A stretch of 64,000 nt of DNA from Bacillus_P idriensis_A (GTDB lineage Bacteria > Bacillota > Bacilli > Bacillales > Bacillaceae). This document shows, in pieces, positions 26,896 through 36,623 of this stretch. Each line of letters starts with the position of its first letter. The stretch's first letter is position 1. The notes below the pieces were generated by a model. It was not told where the DNA came from. It saw only the letters and a list, made by a program, of their open reading frames with translations, and made no database searches. Location of the stretch: the NCBI RefSeq assembly GCF_050483325.1, contig NZ_JBCMYF010000024.1:1-64000 (forward strand). The letters are read 5' to 3'. The position numbers were made by a program, and so were the translations under genes.

Positions 26896-28365
26896 TTATC
26901 TAATCTGTTCTTTAATTGCTTTCAAGGCTACTTCGCGATCATCAAAATCAAAAATCTGCGTTCCGATCTGCTGATACGTTTCATGGCCTTTGCCGGCAAT
27001 TAAAATAACGTCTCCGGGCTTTGCATTGGCTACGGCAAAATAGATGGCCTTTTCTCTATTTTCAATGGAGTGATAGTATTCTCCCCTGACCCCATCTTCC
27101 ATCTCATTCAAAATAGCTTTAGGATCTTCACTTCTCGGATTATCGGATGTAAAGATTGGTTCATCTGAATACTTAACAGCAATCTGTGCCATGATTTTGC
27201 GTTTTGTCCGGTCACGGTCCCCGCCGCAGCCGACAACCACAAACGTCTTTCCAAGAACAAATTGCTTGACGGTTGAAAGAACATTTTCCAGACTGTCTGG
27301 AGTATGGGCATAATCAACAATGACAGAAAAGTCCTGCCCGCCGTCGACAACTTCAAAGCGGCCGCGAACACCTTCAATCTCACCAAGTGTTGCCGCAATA
27401 ATTGATAACGGCACATTAGAAGCAAGACTCGCAGCTGCAGCAGCAAGTGCATTGTAGATGCTGAATTTGCCGATCAGCTTCATATTCACCTTCTCGCTGC
27501 CCTGAGGAGTAACAAGATCAAACGATGTTCCGCTTGGGGACATCGCAATATTTTTTGCCATCACATCACACTCTGAATCAATGCCATAAGTTAAAACATG
27601 TGCTGCCGTCATGTTCATAAACTCGGACGAAGCCGAGTCATCGCCGTTTAGGACAGCTGTTTTTGGCTTATTTTGATCGAACTTGTTGCCAAGCTGTGAA
27701 AAAAGAAGGCCCTTGGCTGCGCGGTATGAATCCATTGTCTGATGATAATCAAGATGATCCTGTGTCAAATTGGTAAATACAGCAACATCATAGTCACAGC
27801 CATGAACACGTCCCATATGCAAAGCATGAGAGGAAACCTCCATAATCGCATGACTGACTCCTTTTTCAACCATCGCACCGAAGGTTTTTTGCAGAGTCAG
27901 ACTCTCTGGAGTGGTGTTTTTAACGCTTAATTGTTCATCTCCGATCTTTATGTACATCGTGCCGATTAATCCAGTTGCAAAGCTCGCATTTTGAAGAATC
28001 TTCTCAATCAAATGTGTTGTTGACGTTTTGCCATTTGTACCTGTAACGCCAATTAAATGAAGATTATGTGTAGGCTGCCCGTAAAATGTGTCTGCAAGGA
28101 GCGCCATAGCTCTTTTAGTGTTTTTCACAACAATAACAGGTACAGGAAGTGACATCGGCTTTTCTGATAATACAGCAGCAGCTCCCATGCGGACAGCCTG
28201 TTCTGCATAATCATGGCCATCTACTGTGTACCCGCTGATGCAAATAAATAAACTTCCTTCCTTCACTTCTCTTGAGTCCATATCAATCGAGAGAATATCT
28301 GGATTTTCATTCACACTCAGTTTCATATTTTGCAGCTGCGATAGCAGTGTCTGTAATTTCATCAT
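26896..28365 (-). CDS. murE: UDP-MurNAc-tripeptide synthetase (meso-DAP adding)
   Basis: MurE adds the third residue of the stem peptide. It is 489 residues. The P-loop GVTGTNGKTSTTHLI (about 110-125) and NLTQDHLDYHQTM are conserved. The DNPR motif (TSDNPRSEDP) marks the meso-diaminopimelate-adding type rather than the lysine type. The start is the first of two ATGs at 28365, with GAGAGG 8 bases upstream. Confidence 0.97.
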   Translation of the reverse strand: MMKLQTLLSQLQNMKLSVNENPDILSIDMDSREVKEGSLFICISGYTVDGHDYAEQAVRMGAAAVLSEKPMSLPVPVIVVKNTKRAMALLADTFYGQPTHNLHLIGVTGTNGKTSTTHLIEKILQNASFATGLIGTMYIKIGDEQLSVKNTTPESLTLQKTFGAMVEKGVSHAIMEVSSHALHMGRVHGCDYDVAVFTNLTQDHLDYHQTMDSYRAAKGLLFSQLGNKFDQNKPKTAVLNGDDSASSEFMNMTAAHVLTYGIDSECDVMAKNIAMSPSGTSFDLVTPQGSEKVNMKLIGKFSIYNALAAAAASLASNVPLSIIAATLGEIEGVRGRFEVVDGGQDFSVIVDYAHTPDSLENVLSTVKQFVLGKTFVVVGCGGDRDRTKRKIMAQIAVKYSDEPIFTSDNPRSEDPKAILNEMEDGVRGEYYHSIENREKAIYFAVANAKPGDVILIAGKGHETYQQIGTQIFDFDDREVALKAIKEQIR

Positions 28366-28526
28366 TACCAAATCCTCTCAAAAACCAACAATAGTTTCTT
28401 TCTTATTTTTATACAAAATCATCCATTTAGTAAAAAACGCACAGTTCTTATTTTATCTCATCTTAGCTAAAAGAGCCATATCCGCTTTTAAAAATGTCTT
28501 TATGCGGGTACTGCTTTTATCCTGCC

Positions 28527-28567
28527 ATAAAATAAAAGCGAGGCAAACACGTTTTGTGATTGCCGCC
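28527..28567 (-). terminator. Probable terminator of spoVD
   Basis: GCGGCAA pairs with TTGCCTCGC (one bulge) around a 13-base loop on the minus strand, followed by TTTTATTTTA. It is imperfect but placed right after spoVD. Confidence 0.5.
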
Positions 28568-28591
28568 TTTATTTCTATATAAAAGAGTTTA

Positions 28592-30532
28592 TTATTCGTC
28601 CTCAGTTTTTTTTTCGCTTTTTCCCAGATAGAGGCGGAGAGTCGAACCTTCTTTCACTTTCACTCCGGCTGCTGGAGACTGCTGGACAACTGTGTCGCCG
28701 GAACCTGCAATATCAAGCTTCAGGTTTACCATTTGCTCTCTTAGCTCTGTTGTCGTCAGCCCTAAAACATTCGGAACATTTACAAGTTTTGTGTCTAGCC
28801 AAGTATATTCTTTTTCGATTTGATCTTTTCTCGGCTTTACGCCAAGCTCTCTTAAACTGTCTTCCATGATGTTTCCTACTATTGGCGCAGCTACTGTGCC
28901 CCCGAACTGAACAGTTCCTTTTGGGTTATCAACAGCCACATAGACGACGATTTCAGGGTCATCTGCCGGTGCAAAGCCAATGAATGATACGATATAGTTA
29001 TTTTTCAAATAAACTCCGTCTTTGACTTTTTGGGCGGTTCCCGTTTTGCCGCCAACCCGATATCCATCGACAAATGCATTTCTCCCTGTTCCTTGTGCCA
29101 CTACACTTTCAAGCGCATATCTAATCTGTTTAGACGTTTCTTCTGAAATCACGCGGCGCTTAGCCTCGGGAGCTGTCTGACTGACAATGTCTCCGGTAAT
29201 TGGATCAATCCATTCCTTGGCAATATAAGGAGTATATAGTGTTCCTCCGTTGACCGCCGCTGAAACGGCCGCCACCTGCTGAATAGGTGTAACTGATACA
29301 CCTTGGCCAAATGCCGTTGTCGCCTGTTCAACAGGTCCGACATTTTTGACATTAAAAAGGATTCCTCTCGCTTCTCCCTGCAGATCAATTCCGGTTTTTT
29401 GCCCAAAACCAAAGTTTTGAATATATTTAAATAGCGTATTTGTGCCGAGTCTTTGTCCTAATTCCACAAAGCCCGGGTTGCATGAGTTTTGAACGACTTC
29501 AAGAAAAGTCTGACTGCCATGGCCGCCTCTTTTCCAGCACTTCAGTCTTGCTCCGCCTACTTCGACAGATCCGCCGTCATGAAAGTGTTCTTTTTGCAGA
29601 TCTACTTTGTTCTCTTCCAGGGCAGCAGCCAGTGTAATAATCTTAAAGGTTGATCCTGGTTCGTATGAGCTCCATACCGGAAGATTGCGGTTGTATATCA
29701 GCGGATCTACATTTCTGAAATCCGCAGGATCAAAGTCCGGTCTGCTTGACATCCCAAGAATTTCCCCATTTTTCGGATTCATGGCAATAGCGATCATGCC
29801 GTCAGGATTATATGCAGCCTGTGCATTATCCAGCTCCCGCTCCATTATGGTCTGTACTTTGGAATCGATTGTTAATTTTAGATTTAATCCATCTATTGGA
29901 GCAGTATATTCATCCGCTTCTTCGGGCATTCTTTTCCCTTTTGCATCCGAATAGAATTTCACATATCCTTTCGTGCCTTTCAGCTTTTCATCGTAATAGG
30001 ATTCAAGACCAAGCAATCCCTGATTATCAATGCCTGCAAAGCCAAGCACATGTGAAAGGTAGCTTCCGAATGGATAATGCCGTTTGGAATCTTCCGCTAT
30101 GTATACTCCCTTCAGTCCGAGGGCGCGGAGCTCTTTAGCTTTTTCATGCGAGATCTTTCTTCCTTCAGGATTGATGCGCTGTATGGACTGCTTTTTTGTT
30201 ATAAGCTCATAAGCCCGTTCTTTGGACATATTTAAAACAGAAGCAAGCTTTTCAGCCGTATCTGCCGGATCTTCGACCTGTCTCGGCACTACAAGGACGG
30301 ACGGAGCACTCATATTCGTTGCAAGCTTGACGCCGTTCCGGTCAAGGATCTCTCCCCGTTCAGGTTCAAACGGAATGTTTCTGCTCCATGAATCCTTAGC
30401 AAGAGCAGTTAATTTGTCCCCTATAAAGAACTGAACGTATCCAAGACGGATATCGATGATAATAAAAATCAAAAAACCAAATAGCAGCACCATTGCCAGA
30501 CGTTTTCTGACAGTCACATTTGAAACGCGCAT
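28592..30532 (-). CDS. spoVD: Sporulation-specific penicillin-binding protein SpoVD
   Basis: SpoVD is a class B PBP transpeptidase for spore cortex, partner of SpoVE. It is 646 residues with one N-terminal membrane anchor, a PBP dimerisation domain, a transpeptidase domain and one C-terminal PASTA domain. The active site is SxxK Ser294 (EPGSTFK), SCN in VVQNSCNPGF, and KTGTA in VGGKTGTAQK. Upstream on the minus strand, CATATATT at 30566-30573 after GTACAAG resembles a sigma-E -10, fitting mother-cell expression; the -35 is weak. Confidence 0.97.
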   Translation of the reverse strand: MRVSNVTVRKRLAMVLLFGFLIFIIIDIRLGYVQFFIGDKLTALAKDSWSRNIPFEPERGEILDRNGVKLATNMSAPSVLVVPRQVEDPADTAEKLASVLNMSKERAYELITKKQSIQRINPEGRKISHEKAKELRALGLKGVYIAEDSKRHYPFGSYLSHVLGFAGIDNQGLLGLESYYDEKLKGTKGYVKFYSDAKGKRMPEEADEYTAPIDGLNLKLTIDSKVQTIMERELDNAQAAYNPDGMIAIAMNPKNGEILGMSSRPDFDPADFRNVDPLIYNRNLPVWSSYEPGSTFKIITLAAALEENKVDLQKEHFHDGGSVEVGGARLKCWKRGGHGSQTFLEVVQNSCNPGFVELGQRLGTNTLFKYIQNFGFGQKTGIDLQGEARGILFNVKNVGPVEQATTAFGQGVSVTPIQQVAAVSAAVNGGTLYTPYIAKEWIDPITGDIVSQTAPEAKRRVISEETSKQIRYALESVVAQGTGRNAFVDGYRVGGKTGTAQKVKDGVYLKNNYIVSFIGFAPADDPEIVVYVAVDNPKGTVQFGGTVAAPIVGNIMEDSLRELGVKPRKDQIEKEYTWLDTKLVNVPNVLGLTTTELREQMVNLKLDIAGSGDTVVQQSPAAGVKVKEGSTLRLYLGKSEKKTEDE

Positions 30533-30683
30533 ATATTTATACTCCTCCTTATTCAGGCTCGTTCAAATATATGCTTGTACAGAACCATCTAGAACTTGTT
30601 GGAATTGAGAGAAGTCCGTGACTTGCCGCAGATAACTTTCTTTCATTAGCCACAGCCTTTTGCCGTTTAAATTTCAATCTAAA

Positions 30684-30712
30684 AAGCTTGGTCAACAATG
30701 TTGACCAAGCTT
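30684..30712 (-). terminator. Intrinsic terminator of pbpB
   Basis: AAGCTTGGTCAAC pairs perfectly with GTTGACCAAGCTT around a short loop, followed by TTTTAGATT on the minus strand. It separates vegetative pbpB from sporulation spoVD. Confidence 0.88.
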
Positions 30713-30718
30713 GATATG

Positions 30719-32923
30719 CTACCTAGTTTCTTCTTCATCATCAGCCTGTTCATTTTCTCCGCTGCTTGGCTTTTTGGGGCTTTCAAGTTTGACAATTAAT
30801 TGATCGTTTTCTTTAACCGTCTCATTTTTAGAGAGATTTTGAGATACAACATAGCCGTTTCCATTTATCTTAAGATTAAGATCAAGGAAATTAGCAAGCT
30901 TCATAACATCCCTGGATGACCATCCTTTTAAATCGGGCATTGTCACTTTCCCATCGGTCTTCAAAAGCAGACGTTCATTGACGATCATTTTTGTGCCTGC
31001 TTCAGGATATTGAGCGGCAATTTCATTGCCAGCCCCAAGGATCAGCGGCTGGATATTGTTTGATTTCAGCCATTTTTCAGCTGAAGCTGTATTTTCACCA
31101 ATAAAGGACGGAACTTCAGCCCCAATTTCAGTTTCTGTTTTCTTAGGCTGTTCTTCCGCTTCTTCGGAAGGCTGGATTTTTAAATACTGCAGACTGTTTT
31201 TCATAACCGTATTAAAAACGGATGATACAGGCATGGATCCTGTTTCTGTGTCTTTCAGCTTAGGCTGCTGTACTGCAACATAAACAAGGAGTTCCGGATC
31301 TTCTTTTGGCGCCATTCCAAGGAATGAAAAAATGAAATTATCCCGGCCGCTTAAATATTTCCCGTCACTTCCTGCAATTTGAGCTGTTCCTGTCTTTCCA
31401 GCTACCTCATACCCTTCAATCTGGTACGGTTTTCCTGTGCCTTTTTCCGAACTGACAACGGTTTCCAGAATGTCGAGCACTTCTTTTGACGTTTTTTCAG
31501 AAATAGGTGTGCCTGCCACTTCCGGCTTATTTTGTTTGATCACTTTGTCATGATCAACATCCACAATTTTATCAATGATATAGGGCTTCATCATCTTTCC
31601 GCCGTTTGCGATTGCAGTCGCTGCCTGCACCTGCTGAATCGGAGTCACTGTTGAACCCTGCCCGAATGCGGTCGTTACTTTTTCAATATCATATTTATAG
31701 TTGAACTTGCCATTTGCCTCGTTCGGCAGATCAATTCCGGTTTTTTCATTTAAGCCAAACTTGCTCATATACTGCATAAATCGATCAGGCCCAAGCTTTT
31801 CCTTTGCAAGGATGGCCATCGCTACATTGGATGAGCGCTGAACACCTTCGAGGAAAGAAATGGTTCCCCAGCCTGTCTTATTATGGTCGCGGATTCTTCC
31901 GCCTTCGACTTTATAGGCTCCCGATTGATACAATTCATTGCGGTTAAATACGCCTTCTTCAATGGCAGCTGCAAGCGTGAAGATTTTCATCGTCGAGCCT
32001 GGCTCAAATGGGTAGGCAACAGCATCATTGTAATAATTGTTGATATCGCGGACATTCGGATCAAAGCTCGGGCGCTGTCCCATTGCGAGAATTTTCCCAG
32101 TCTTTGGATCAGCCACAATCCCAATTATCTTCTCTGGTTCATATTCCTGTGCAGCTTCATTCATTGCATCTTCCAGGAAAGTTTGAACTTTTTGGTCCAA
32201 TGTCAGATGAACAGTATTCCCATTTTCCGGAGCTACAATTTTCTCATCACCATTAGGCAGGGTAAAACCTTGTTTGTCCGCTTCATAAACTTTATAGCCA
32301 TCCTTATCCTGGAGATATTTATCAAGACTTTTTTCGATCCCGAACATCCCAACTGTTTTCTTGGTTTTTTCATCTTTTTGTGCATATCCAATTAAGTGTG
32401 ATGCAAAAGTGCCGTTCGGATAATAACGGTGGGTATCTCGTGTAAAAGCAATACCTGGAAGTTTCATTTTTTCAATTTTCACTTTTAGTTCATGGCTGAT
32501 ATTTCTGCCTGAAGGACCAAACTCTACTTGAAATGCATCTTTAGTTAAGATCTTTTCAACTTCGCTTTCTTCCATTTCGAGTATTGGAGCAAGCTTTTCT
32601 GCTGTTTCTTCTGGTTCAACGACGTGCTTAGGATTCTTCGCGCTTGTTGTCATACTGTCGTCAAGCACCGCAATAAGCGTATAAGTAGAAGTATCCTGAG
32701 CAATCACTTCACCTTTTCTGTCAAGAATGGCCCCTCTGCTTGCTTCAATGCTGCGTTTCCGTTCATACTGCTCTTGTGCACGTGCAGCTAAAATTTCTCC
32801 ATTTACTTCTCCTGTTGTCTGCAAGTAAAGGAATCTGATGATTAAGACAAAAAAGAGCAATGCAAATATTAAAGTTAATATTGCTGCTCCTCTGTTCATA
32901 TTGATATTTTTTGGCTGTATCAT
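30719..32923 (-). CDS. pbpB: Septal penicillin-binding protein 2B
   Basis: PBP2B is the class B transpeptidase required for septation. It is 734 residues with one membrane anchor, a dimerisation domain, a transpeptidase domain and two C-terminal PASTA domains. Catalytic motifs are Ser310 in EPGSTMK, SSN in VQRSSNVAMA, and KTGTA in EVAGKTGTAQIAG. It is clearly paralogous to the adjacent SpoVD. Three bases separate it from ftsL, so they are cotranscribed. Confidence 0.98.
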   Translation of the reverse strand: MIQPKNINMNRGAAILTLIFALLFFVLIIRFLYLQTTGEVNGEILAARAQEQYERKRSIEASRGAILDRKGEVIAQDTSTYTLIAVLDDSMTTSAKNPKHVVEPEETAEKLAPILEMEESEVEKILTKDAFQVEFGPSGRNISHELKVKIEKMKLPGIAFTRDTHRYYPNGTFASHLIGYAQKDEKTKKTVGMFGIEKSLDKYLQDKDGYKVYEADKQGFTLPNGDEKIVAPENGNTVHLTLDQKVQTFLEDAMNEAAQEYEPEKIIGIVADPKTGKILAMGQRPSFDPNVRDINNYYNDAVAYPFEPGSTMKIFTLAAAIEEGVFNRNELYQSGAYKVEGGRIRDHNKTGWGTISFLEGVQRSSNVAMAILAKEKLGPDRFMQYMSKFGLNEKTGIDLPNEANGKFNYKYDIEKVTTAFGQGSTVTPIQQVQAATAIANGGKMMKPYIIDKIVDVDHDKVIKQNKPEVAGTPISEKTSKEVLDILETVVSSEKGTGKPYQIEGYEVAGKTGTAQIAGSDGKYLSGRDNFIFSFLGMAPKEDPELLVYVAVQQPKLKDTETGSMPVSSVFNTVMKNSLQYLKIQPSEEAEEQPKKTETEIGAEVPSFIGENTASAEKWLKSNNIQPLILGAGNEIAAQYPEAGTKMIVNERLLLKTDGKVTMPDLKGWSSRDVMKLANFLDLNLKINGNGYVVSQNLSKNETVKENDQLIVKLESPKKPSSGENEQADDEEETR

Positions 32924-32925
32924 GA

Positions 32926-33291
32926 TTATTCGTTAACAGCTTTCACATTGTCTGGATTAAGGTTAAGCCCCTGCTTTTTTGCTTCAGCCATAATTCGCTC
33001 GTATGTGCTTAATTCTTTGACTTGAACAGACAAGTCAGAATTAATCTTTTGCTGATCTGTTATTTGAGCCTCAATCTTCTGAATCGCGATGTTTGACTGA
33101 TAAACAGTGACACTGTTTGAGACAATTTGGACGGCTGCAAATAAGAGGACAGATAAGAAAGCGACGATAAGCACTTTTTCCCCTATTGTTATGGTTGGTC
33201 TTCTTGTAATGACGACCGTTTGCTGCTGCTCGGGCATTTGTTTGTGCTGCTCTTGCCTTTGCTGCTGTAATTTCACTGCTAAATTACTCAT
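32926..33291 (-). CDS. ftsL: Cell division protein FtsL
   Basis: FtsL is a bitopic divisome protein of 121 residues. It has a Gln-rich, basic cytosolic N terminus (LQQQRQEQHKQMPEQQQ), one membrane span (VLIVAFLSVLLFAAVQIV) and an extracellular leucine-zipper-like coiled coil. It forms the core complex with DivIB and DivIC. Identification rests on these features and its position between rsmH and pbpB, since FtsL sequences diverge. Confidence 0.93.
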   Translation of the reverse strand: MSNLAVKLQQQRQEQHKQMPEQQQTVVITRRPTITIGEKVLIVAFLSVLLFAAVQIVSNSVTVYQSNIAIQKIEAQITDQQKINSDLSVQVKELSTYERIMAEAKKQGLNLNPDNVKAVNE

Positions 33292-33327
33292 GAACCAAAA
33301 CCCCCTCTGATTTTTTTAAAAATTTCT

Positions 33328-34260
33328 TTATAGTTTTTCCAGAATTCTAAGCTTGGCTGATCTTGCCCGGTTGTTTTCTTCGAGTTCTTCGTCTGATGGC
33401 ACGATTGGTTTTCTTGTGATCAGTTTCACTTTAGGTTTAAATTCATCCGGTATAACCGGCAAGTTGGGAGGTAATTCCGGTAATGCAGCAGCTTGTTTAA
33501 ACGCTGTTTTGCAAATTCTGTCCTCTAATGAATGAAACGTTATGACACTTACTCTGCCGCCTGGTTTGATAAGGTCAACTGCCTGTCCAATCGCTTCTTC
33601 AAATACTTTCAGTTCATCATTTACCGCAATTCGGATCGCCTGAAAAATCCGTTTGGCAGGATGCCCGCCTTTTCTTCTTGCTGGAGCAGGAATTGCATCT
33701 TTAATTAATTCCACGAGCTCTCCTGTTGTTTGGATTGGCTGTTTTTCTCTTGCTGCTTCTATTTTTCTTGCTACCTGCTTTGAGAACTTTTCTTCTCCGT
33801 AACGAAAGAAAATTTTGACCAGCTCTTCATATGTCCAGTGATTCACTACATCAAATGCGGAAATACTGGCATGCTGATCCATTCTCATATCAAGAGGTGC
33901 ATCGTGGTGATAGCTGAAGCCTCTCTCAGGTGTATCTAATTGCGGCGATGATACGCCAAGGTCAAATAAAATGCCGTCTACCTCAGCTACACCTAATTCT
34001 TCCAGTTCTTCTTTTAAATACCTGAAATTGCTTTTTATAAATGTAACTTGTCCCGCGTAATCTGAAAGAATTTCTTTAGCATGCGAGAGGGCTGCATCAT
34101 CCTGATCAAAAGCGAAGAGGCGGCCATCCTTAGACAGCTTGGACAGCAGATAAGAGCTGTGCCCTGCTCCGCCTAAGGTGCAGTCTACATATACACCGTC
34201 TTCTTTAATGTTTAATCCGTCTACTGTTTCGCGCAATAATACTGTTTTATGTTGAAACAT
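33328..34260 (-). CDS. rsmH: 16S rRNA (cytosine1402-N4)-methyltransferase
   Basis: RsmH (MraW) methylates N4 of C1402 in the ribosomal P site using SAM. It is 310 residues. The SAM-binding motif YVDCTLGGAGHSSYLLSKL, DGILFDLGVSSPQLD, RGFSYHHDAPLDMRMD and the C-terminal ISFHSLEDR-type block (VITFHSLEDRICK) are intact. ATG at 34260 follows AAAGGTGG; the start at 34272 is less well placed. Confidence 0.97.
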   Translation of the reverse strand: MFQHKTVLLRETVDGLNIKEDGVYVDCTLGGAGHSSYLLSKLSKDGRLFAFDQDDAALSHAKEILSDYAGQVTFIKSNFRYLKEELEELGVAEVDGILFDLGVSSPQLDTPERGFSYHHDAPLDMRMDQHASISAFDVVNHWTYEELVKIFFRYGEEKFSKQVARKIEAAREKQPIQTTGELVELIKDAIPAPARRKGGHPAKRIFQAIRIAVNDELKVFEEAIGQAVDLIKPGGRVSVITFHSLEDRICKTAFKQAAALPELPPNLPVIPDEFKPKVKLITRKPIVPSDEELEENNRARSAKLRILEKL

Positions 34261-34351
34261 TGCTGTTACCACCTTTATCAGAGTCGATTGTTTGGGATAT
34301 TTAAATATGATGTTGGAATGCCTTATTACTCATTGTTTGCACAAGAGACCA

Positions 34352-34783
34352 TTATATATCAAAACCAATCATATTTTCAGCAATTTCGGCAAATGAATCT
34401 TCCTGTTCAGTCACATATGTATCCCAAATTGCCTTATCCCATAACTCGATCCGATTTGATACTCCGATAACAACACACTCTTTTTCAAGCTTTGCATAGT
34501 GCAAAAGCGGTGCTGCTAAATTAATGCGGCCTTGCTTATCAAGCTCGCATTCAACAGCCCCTGAAAAGAAAAACCGGGTGAACGCACGTGCATCTTTTTT
34601 TGTTAACGGGAGAGCTTTAAGCTTATCTTCGATCAATTTCCATTCACTCATTGGATAACCGAACAAACATTGATCAAGTCCTCTTGTGATGACGAAAGTT
34701 TCTCCGAGTTCTTCCCGGAACTTGGCAGGAACAATCATGCGGCCTTTTGCATCAATCGTATGATGATATTCACCCATGAACAT
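34352..34783 (-). CDS. mraZ: Transcriptional regulator MraZ
   Basis: MraZ is an AbrB-like ring-forming DNA-binding protein that represses the dcw operon by binding TGGG repeats at its own promoter. It is 143 residues with the duplicated MraZ fold (GEYHHTIDAKGRMIVPAKF and ECELDKQGRINLAAPLLHYA). It is the first gene of the dcw cluster, and matching operator repeats lie immediately upstream. Confidence 0.98.
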   Translation of the reverse strand: MFMGEYHHTIDAKGRMIVPAKFREELGETFVITRGLDQCLFGYPMSEWKLIEDKLKALPLTKKDARAFTRFFFSGAVECELDKQGRINLAAPLLHYAKLEKECVVIGVSNRIELWDKAIWDTYVTEQEDSFAEIAENMIGFDI

Positions 34784-34791
34784 GTCCGTCG

Positions 34792-34849
34792 CCCCACTTT
34801 CTTTCTCTCAGTCACCACTTCCCCCCACTTCTCCCCACTTCTTATTCTA
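34792..34849 (-). promoter_or_regulatory. MraZ operator repeats and mraZ promoter -10
   Basis: On the minus strand AAGTGGGG, AAGTGGGG and AAGTGGTG lie at exact 10-bp steps (34833-34840, 34823-34830, 34813-34820). A further AAGTGGGG lies at 34792-34799. These match MraZ boxes. A TAGAAT -10 sits just upstream (34844-34849), so the boxes span the start of transcription. The matching -35 position falls in the T-run of the bshC terminator. Confidence 0.85.
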
Positions 34850-34863
34850 CACGTTCTTTTCAT

Positions 34864-34890
34864 AAAAAAAAACCCTGTATTCCACAGGAT
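34864..34890 (-). terminator. Intrinsic terminator of bshC
   Basis: CCTGT and ACAGG form a short stem on the minus strand, followed by a run of nine T. It separates bshC from the mraZ promoter. Confidence 0.7.
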
Positions 34891-34906
34891 TTCAGAAAAT
34901 CGTTAT

Positions 34907-36535
34907 TTAAATTTTGACAATTTTATGTTGATTGTTAAAAGAATAGCGAAGCTGCACGATTTCGTCTAAAAAATTTGGACCGTATTTATTCAAATAGTAG
35001 TAAATATTCCACGTTCTCTCCTGAAAACCGTCATTAGGCTTAAGAGATTTCCCGATTCTTGTGAATTTTTCCATTTCCACCTGATGTTTTTGTTGAATCT
35101 TCTTGTCGATATGAGAATCCAGTAAATCGAGCTGAGCTTGAATAAAATACGCGTTTTTCATTAAAAACGGCTCCAGGCTTTTGTCAATTGTCATAGCCGA
35201 CTCGCGAAGTTCACGGTGAATCTGTTCAAATTGCTTTTTGGTGTCTTCAATTTTTGGTGACATACAGGACGGTTCTCTTTTGGCTACCCATTCTTCACGA
35301 GTTTTTTCAACACCTCGAGTAAAAACATCTTCAATCCCCATCTCCACATCCATTATGTCTGTTTCAATTGAGCGTTCCAAAATGGTGATGTTCAGTCTTG
35401 GAACGACAGGCGGCATTTCAACATTCAAAACTTGAAACACTTTCTTCAATTCCGCCCAATAAGCAAGCTCCCCTGGTCCTGCAATAAATGCAAGGGTCGG
35501 CAGGAGACATTCCTGCATTAACGGTCTTGTGACAACATTATTGCTCAGCCTTTCAGGACATTGTTCAGCAAGGTGCCTCAGTTCCTCTTCAGAAAACGTT
35601 ACGTTATCTTCCACTGAAAATGTTTTATCTTCTGAACGCAAAAGCAAAGAGCGTTCATGATTATCATGATGATAAAACAGATTGGCACTGTTCTTTTCTG
35701 ATGCAATGATAGGCTGATAGCCCGCTTTTTTTATCAATTCCTGCTGTGCTTCAAGCGCTTCTGACATTTCTTCATTTTTTCTGATGAACTGCTGGAAAAA
35801 TGGCGATTCTATCTTTCTCAGATCAGGATCGGCTGAGTTCATCAAAACAAGTCCGTAGTCAGAAAACATTTCATATGTAAGCTTTTCAAAAAATTGAGTA
35901 TACGTTTTTGAAGTACTTAATGTTTGTTTGAGACTTTCCATCAGCATGTTTGAATAATCAGTTTCACCGAAGGTTTCAAAAACGGAGCAGATCCAATTCC
36001 AGCATTCCTTCTGATCAAGCTCTTTATGAAAAACAGGAATTTTTTCAGATTGCGTGTGTTTGATCGCTTTCTTTTTTATGACTTGATTTTGCGATACAAA
36101 TAAATGATTGATTTCCGCAAAATCATGGTCCTCGCCTGCAACCCAGAAAACCGGGATGACGGGAACAGAAAGCTCTGCTTCCTGCTGCTTTGATAGGACG
36201 AGAATGGAAATAATCTTATGTATTGTATAAAGCGGCCCTGTAAGCAAACCTGCCTGCTGCCCCCCGACTACTACAAGACTCTCAGGCTGTTTAAGACGTT
36301 CAATGTTTTCGGTCACTGCAGCATTCTCAGGGAAATGTTTACGGTGATAGGATAAAAGGTAATCCGATAATTCTTCCCTTGCAAACGTTCTATTTTTTAA
36401 ATCGTTCATTCTCTTTTCATAGACATCATGATTTGTAATTTTGTAATCAAAGTAATCCACCGTATTTAACCTTGCATGAACCAAATCTTCCACAAGGCGG
36501 TTCGTGTGGCGAAGGGAGAGTTCAGTAATCTCCAT
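34907..36535 (-). CDS. bshC: Bacillithiol biosynthesis cysteine-adding enzyme BshC
   Basis: BshC (YllA) joins cysteine to GlcN-malate in the last step of bacillithiol synthesis. It is 542 residues with the family blocks VVGGQQAGLLTGPLYTIHK, VIPVFWVAGEDHDFAEI, and GPGELAYWAELK, plus a C-terminal coiled coil (HIDKKIQQKHQVEMEKF). It lies just upstream of mraZ as in B. subtilis. Confidence 0.96.
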   Translation of the reverse strand: MEITELSLRHTNRLVEDLVHARLNTVDYFDYKITNHDVYEKRMNDLKNRTFAREELSDYLLSYHRKHFPENAAVTENIERLKQPESLVVVGGQQAGLLTGPLYTIHKIISILVLSKQQEAELSVPVIPVFWVAGEDHDFAEINHLFVSQNQVIKKKAIKHTQSEKIPVFHKELDQKECWNWICSVFETFGETDYSNMLMESLKQTLSTSKTYTQFFEKLTYEMFSDYGLVLMNSADPDLRKIESPFFQQFIRKNEEMSEALEAQQELIKKAGYQPIIASEKNSANLFYHHDNHERSLLLRSEDKTFSVEDNVTFSEEELRHLAEQCPERLSNNVVTRPLMQECLLPTLAFIAGPGELAYWAELKKVFQVLNVEMPPVVPRLNITILERSIETDIMDVEMGIEDVFTRGVEKTREEWVAKREPSCMSPKIEDTKKQFEQIHRELRESAMTIDKSLEPFLMKNAYFIQAQLDLLDSHIDKKIQQKHQVEMEKFTRIGKSLKPNDGFQERTWNIYYYLNKYGPNFLDEIVQLRYSFNNQHKIVKI

Positions 36536-36623
36536 TAGTGTAACTTCCTTTCCGGGTTATGTAAGCTTCCGAGAAGAGTATAGCATTTATTGCACCGAAA
36601 ATAAAAAAAGTTTGCCTGAGATC

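Noticed and set aside
31883..32395. 170-residue ORF antisense to pbpB
   Set aside because: Shadow of a well-identified gene on the other strand.
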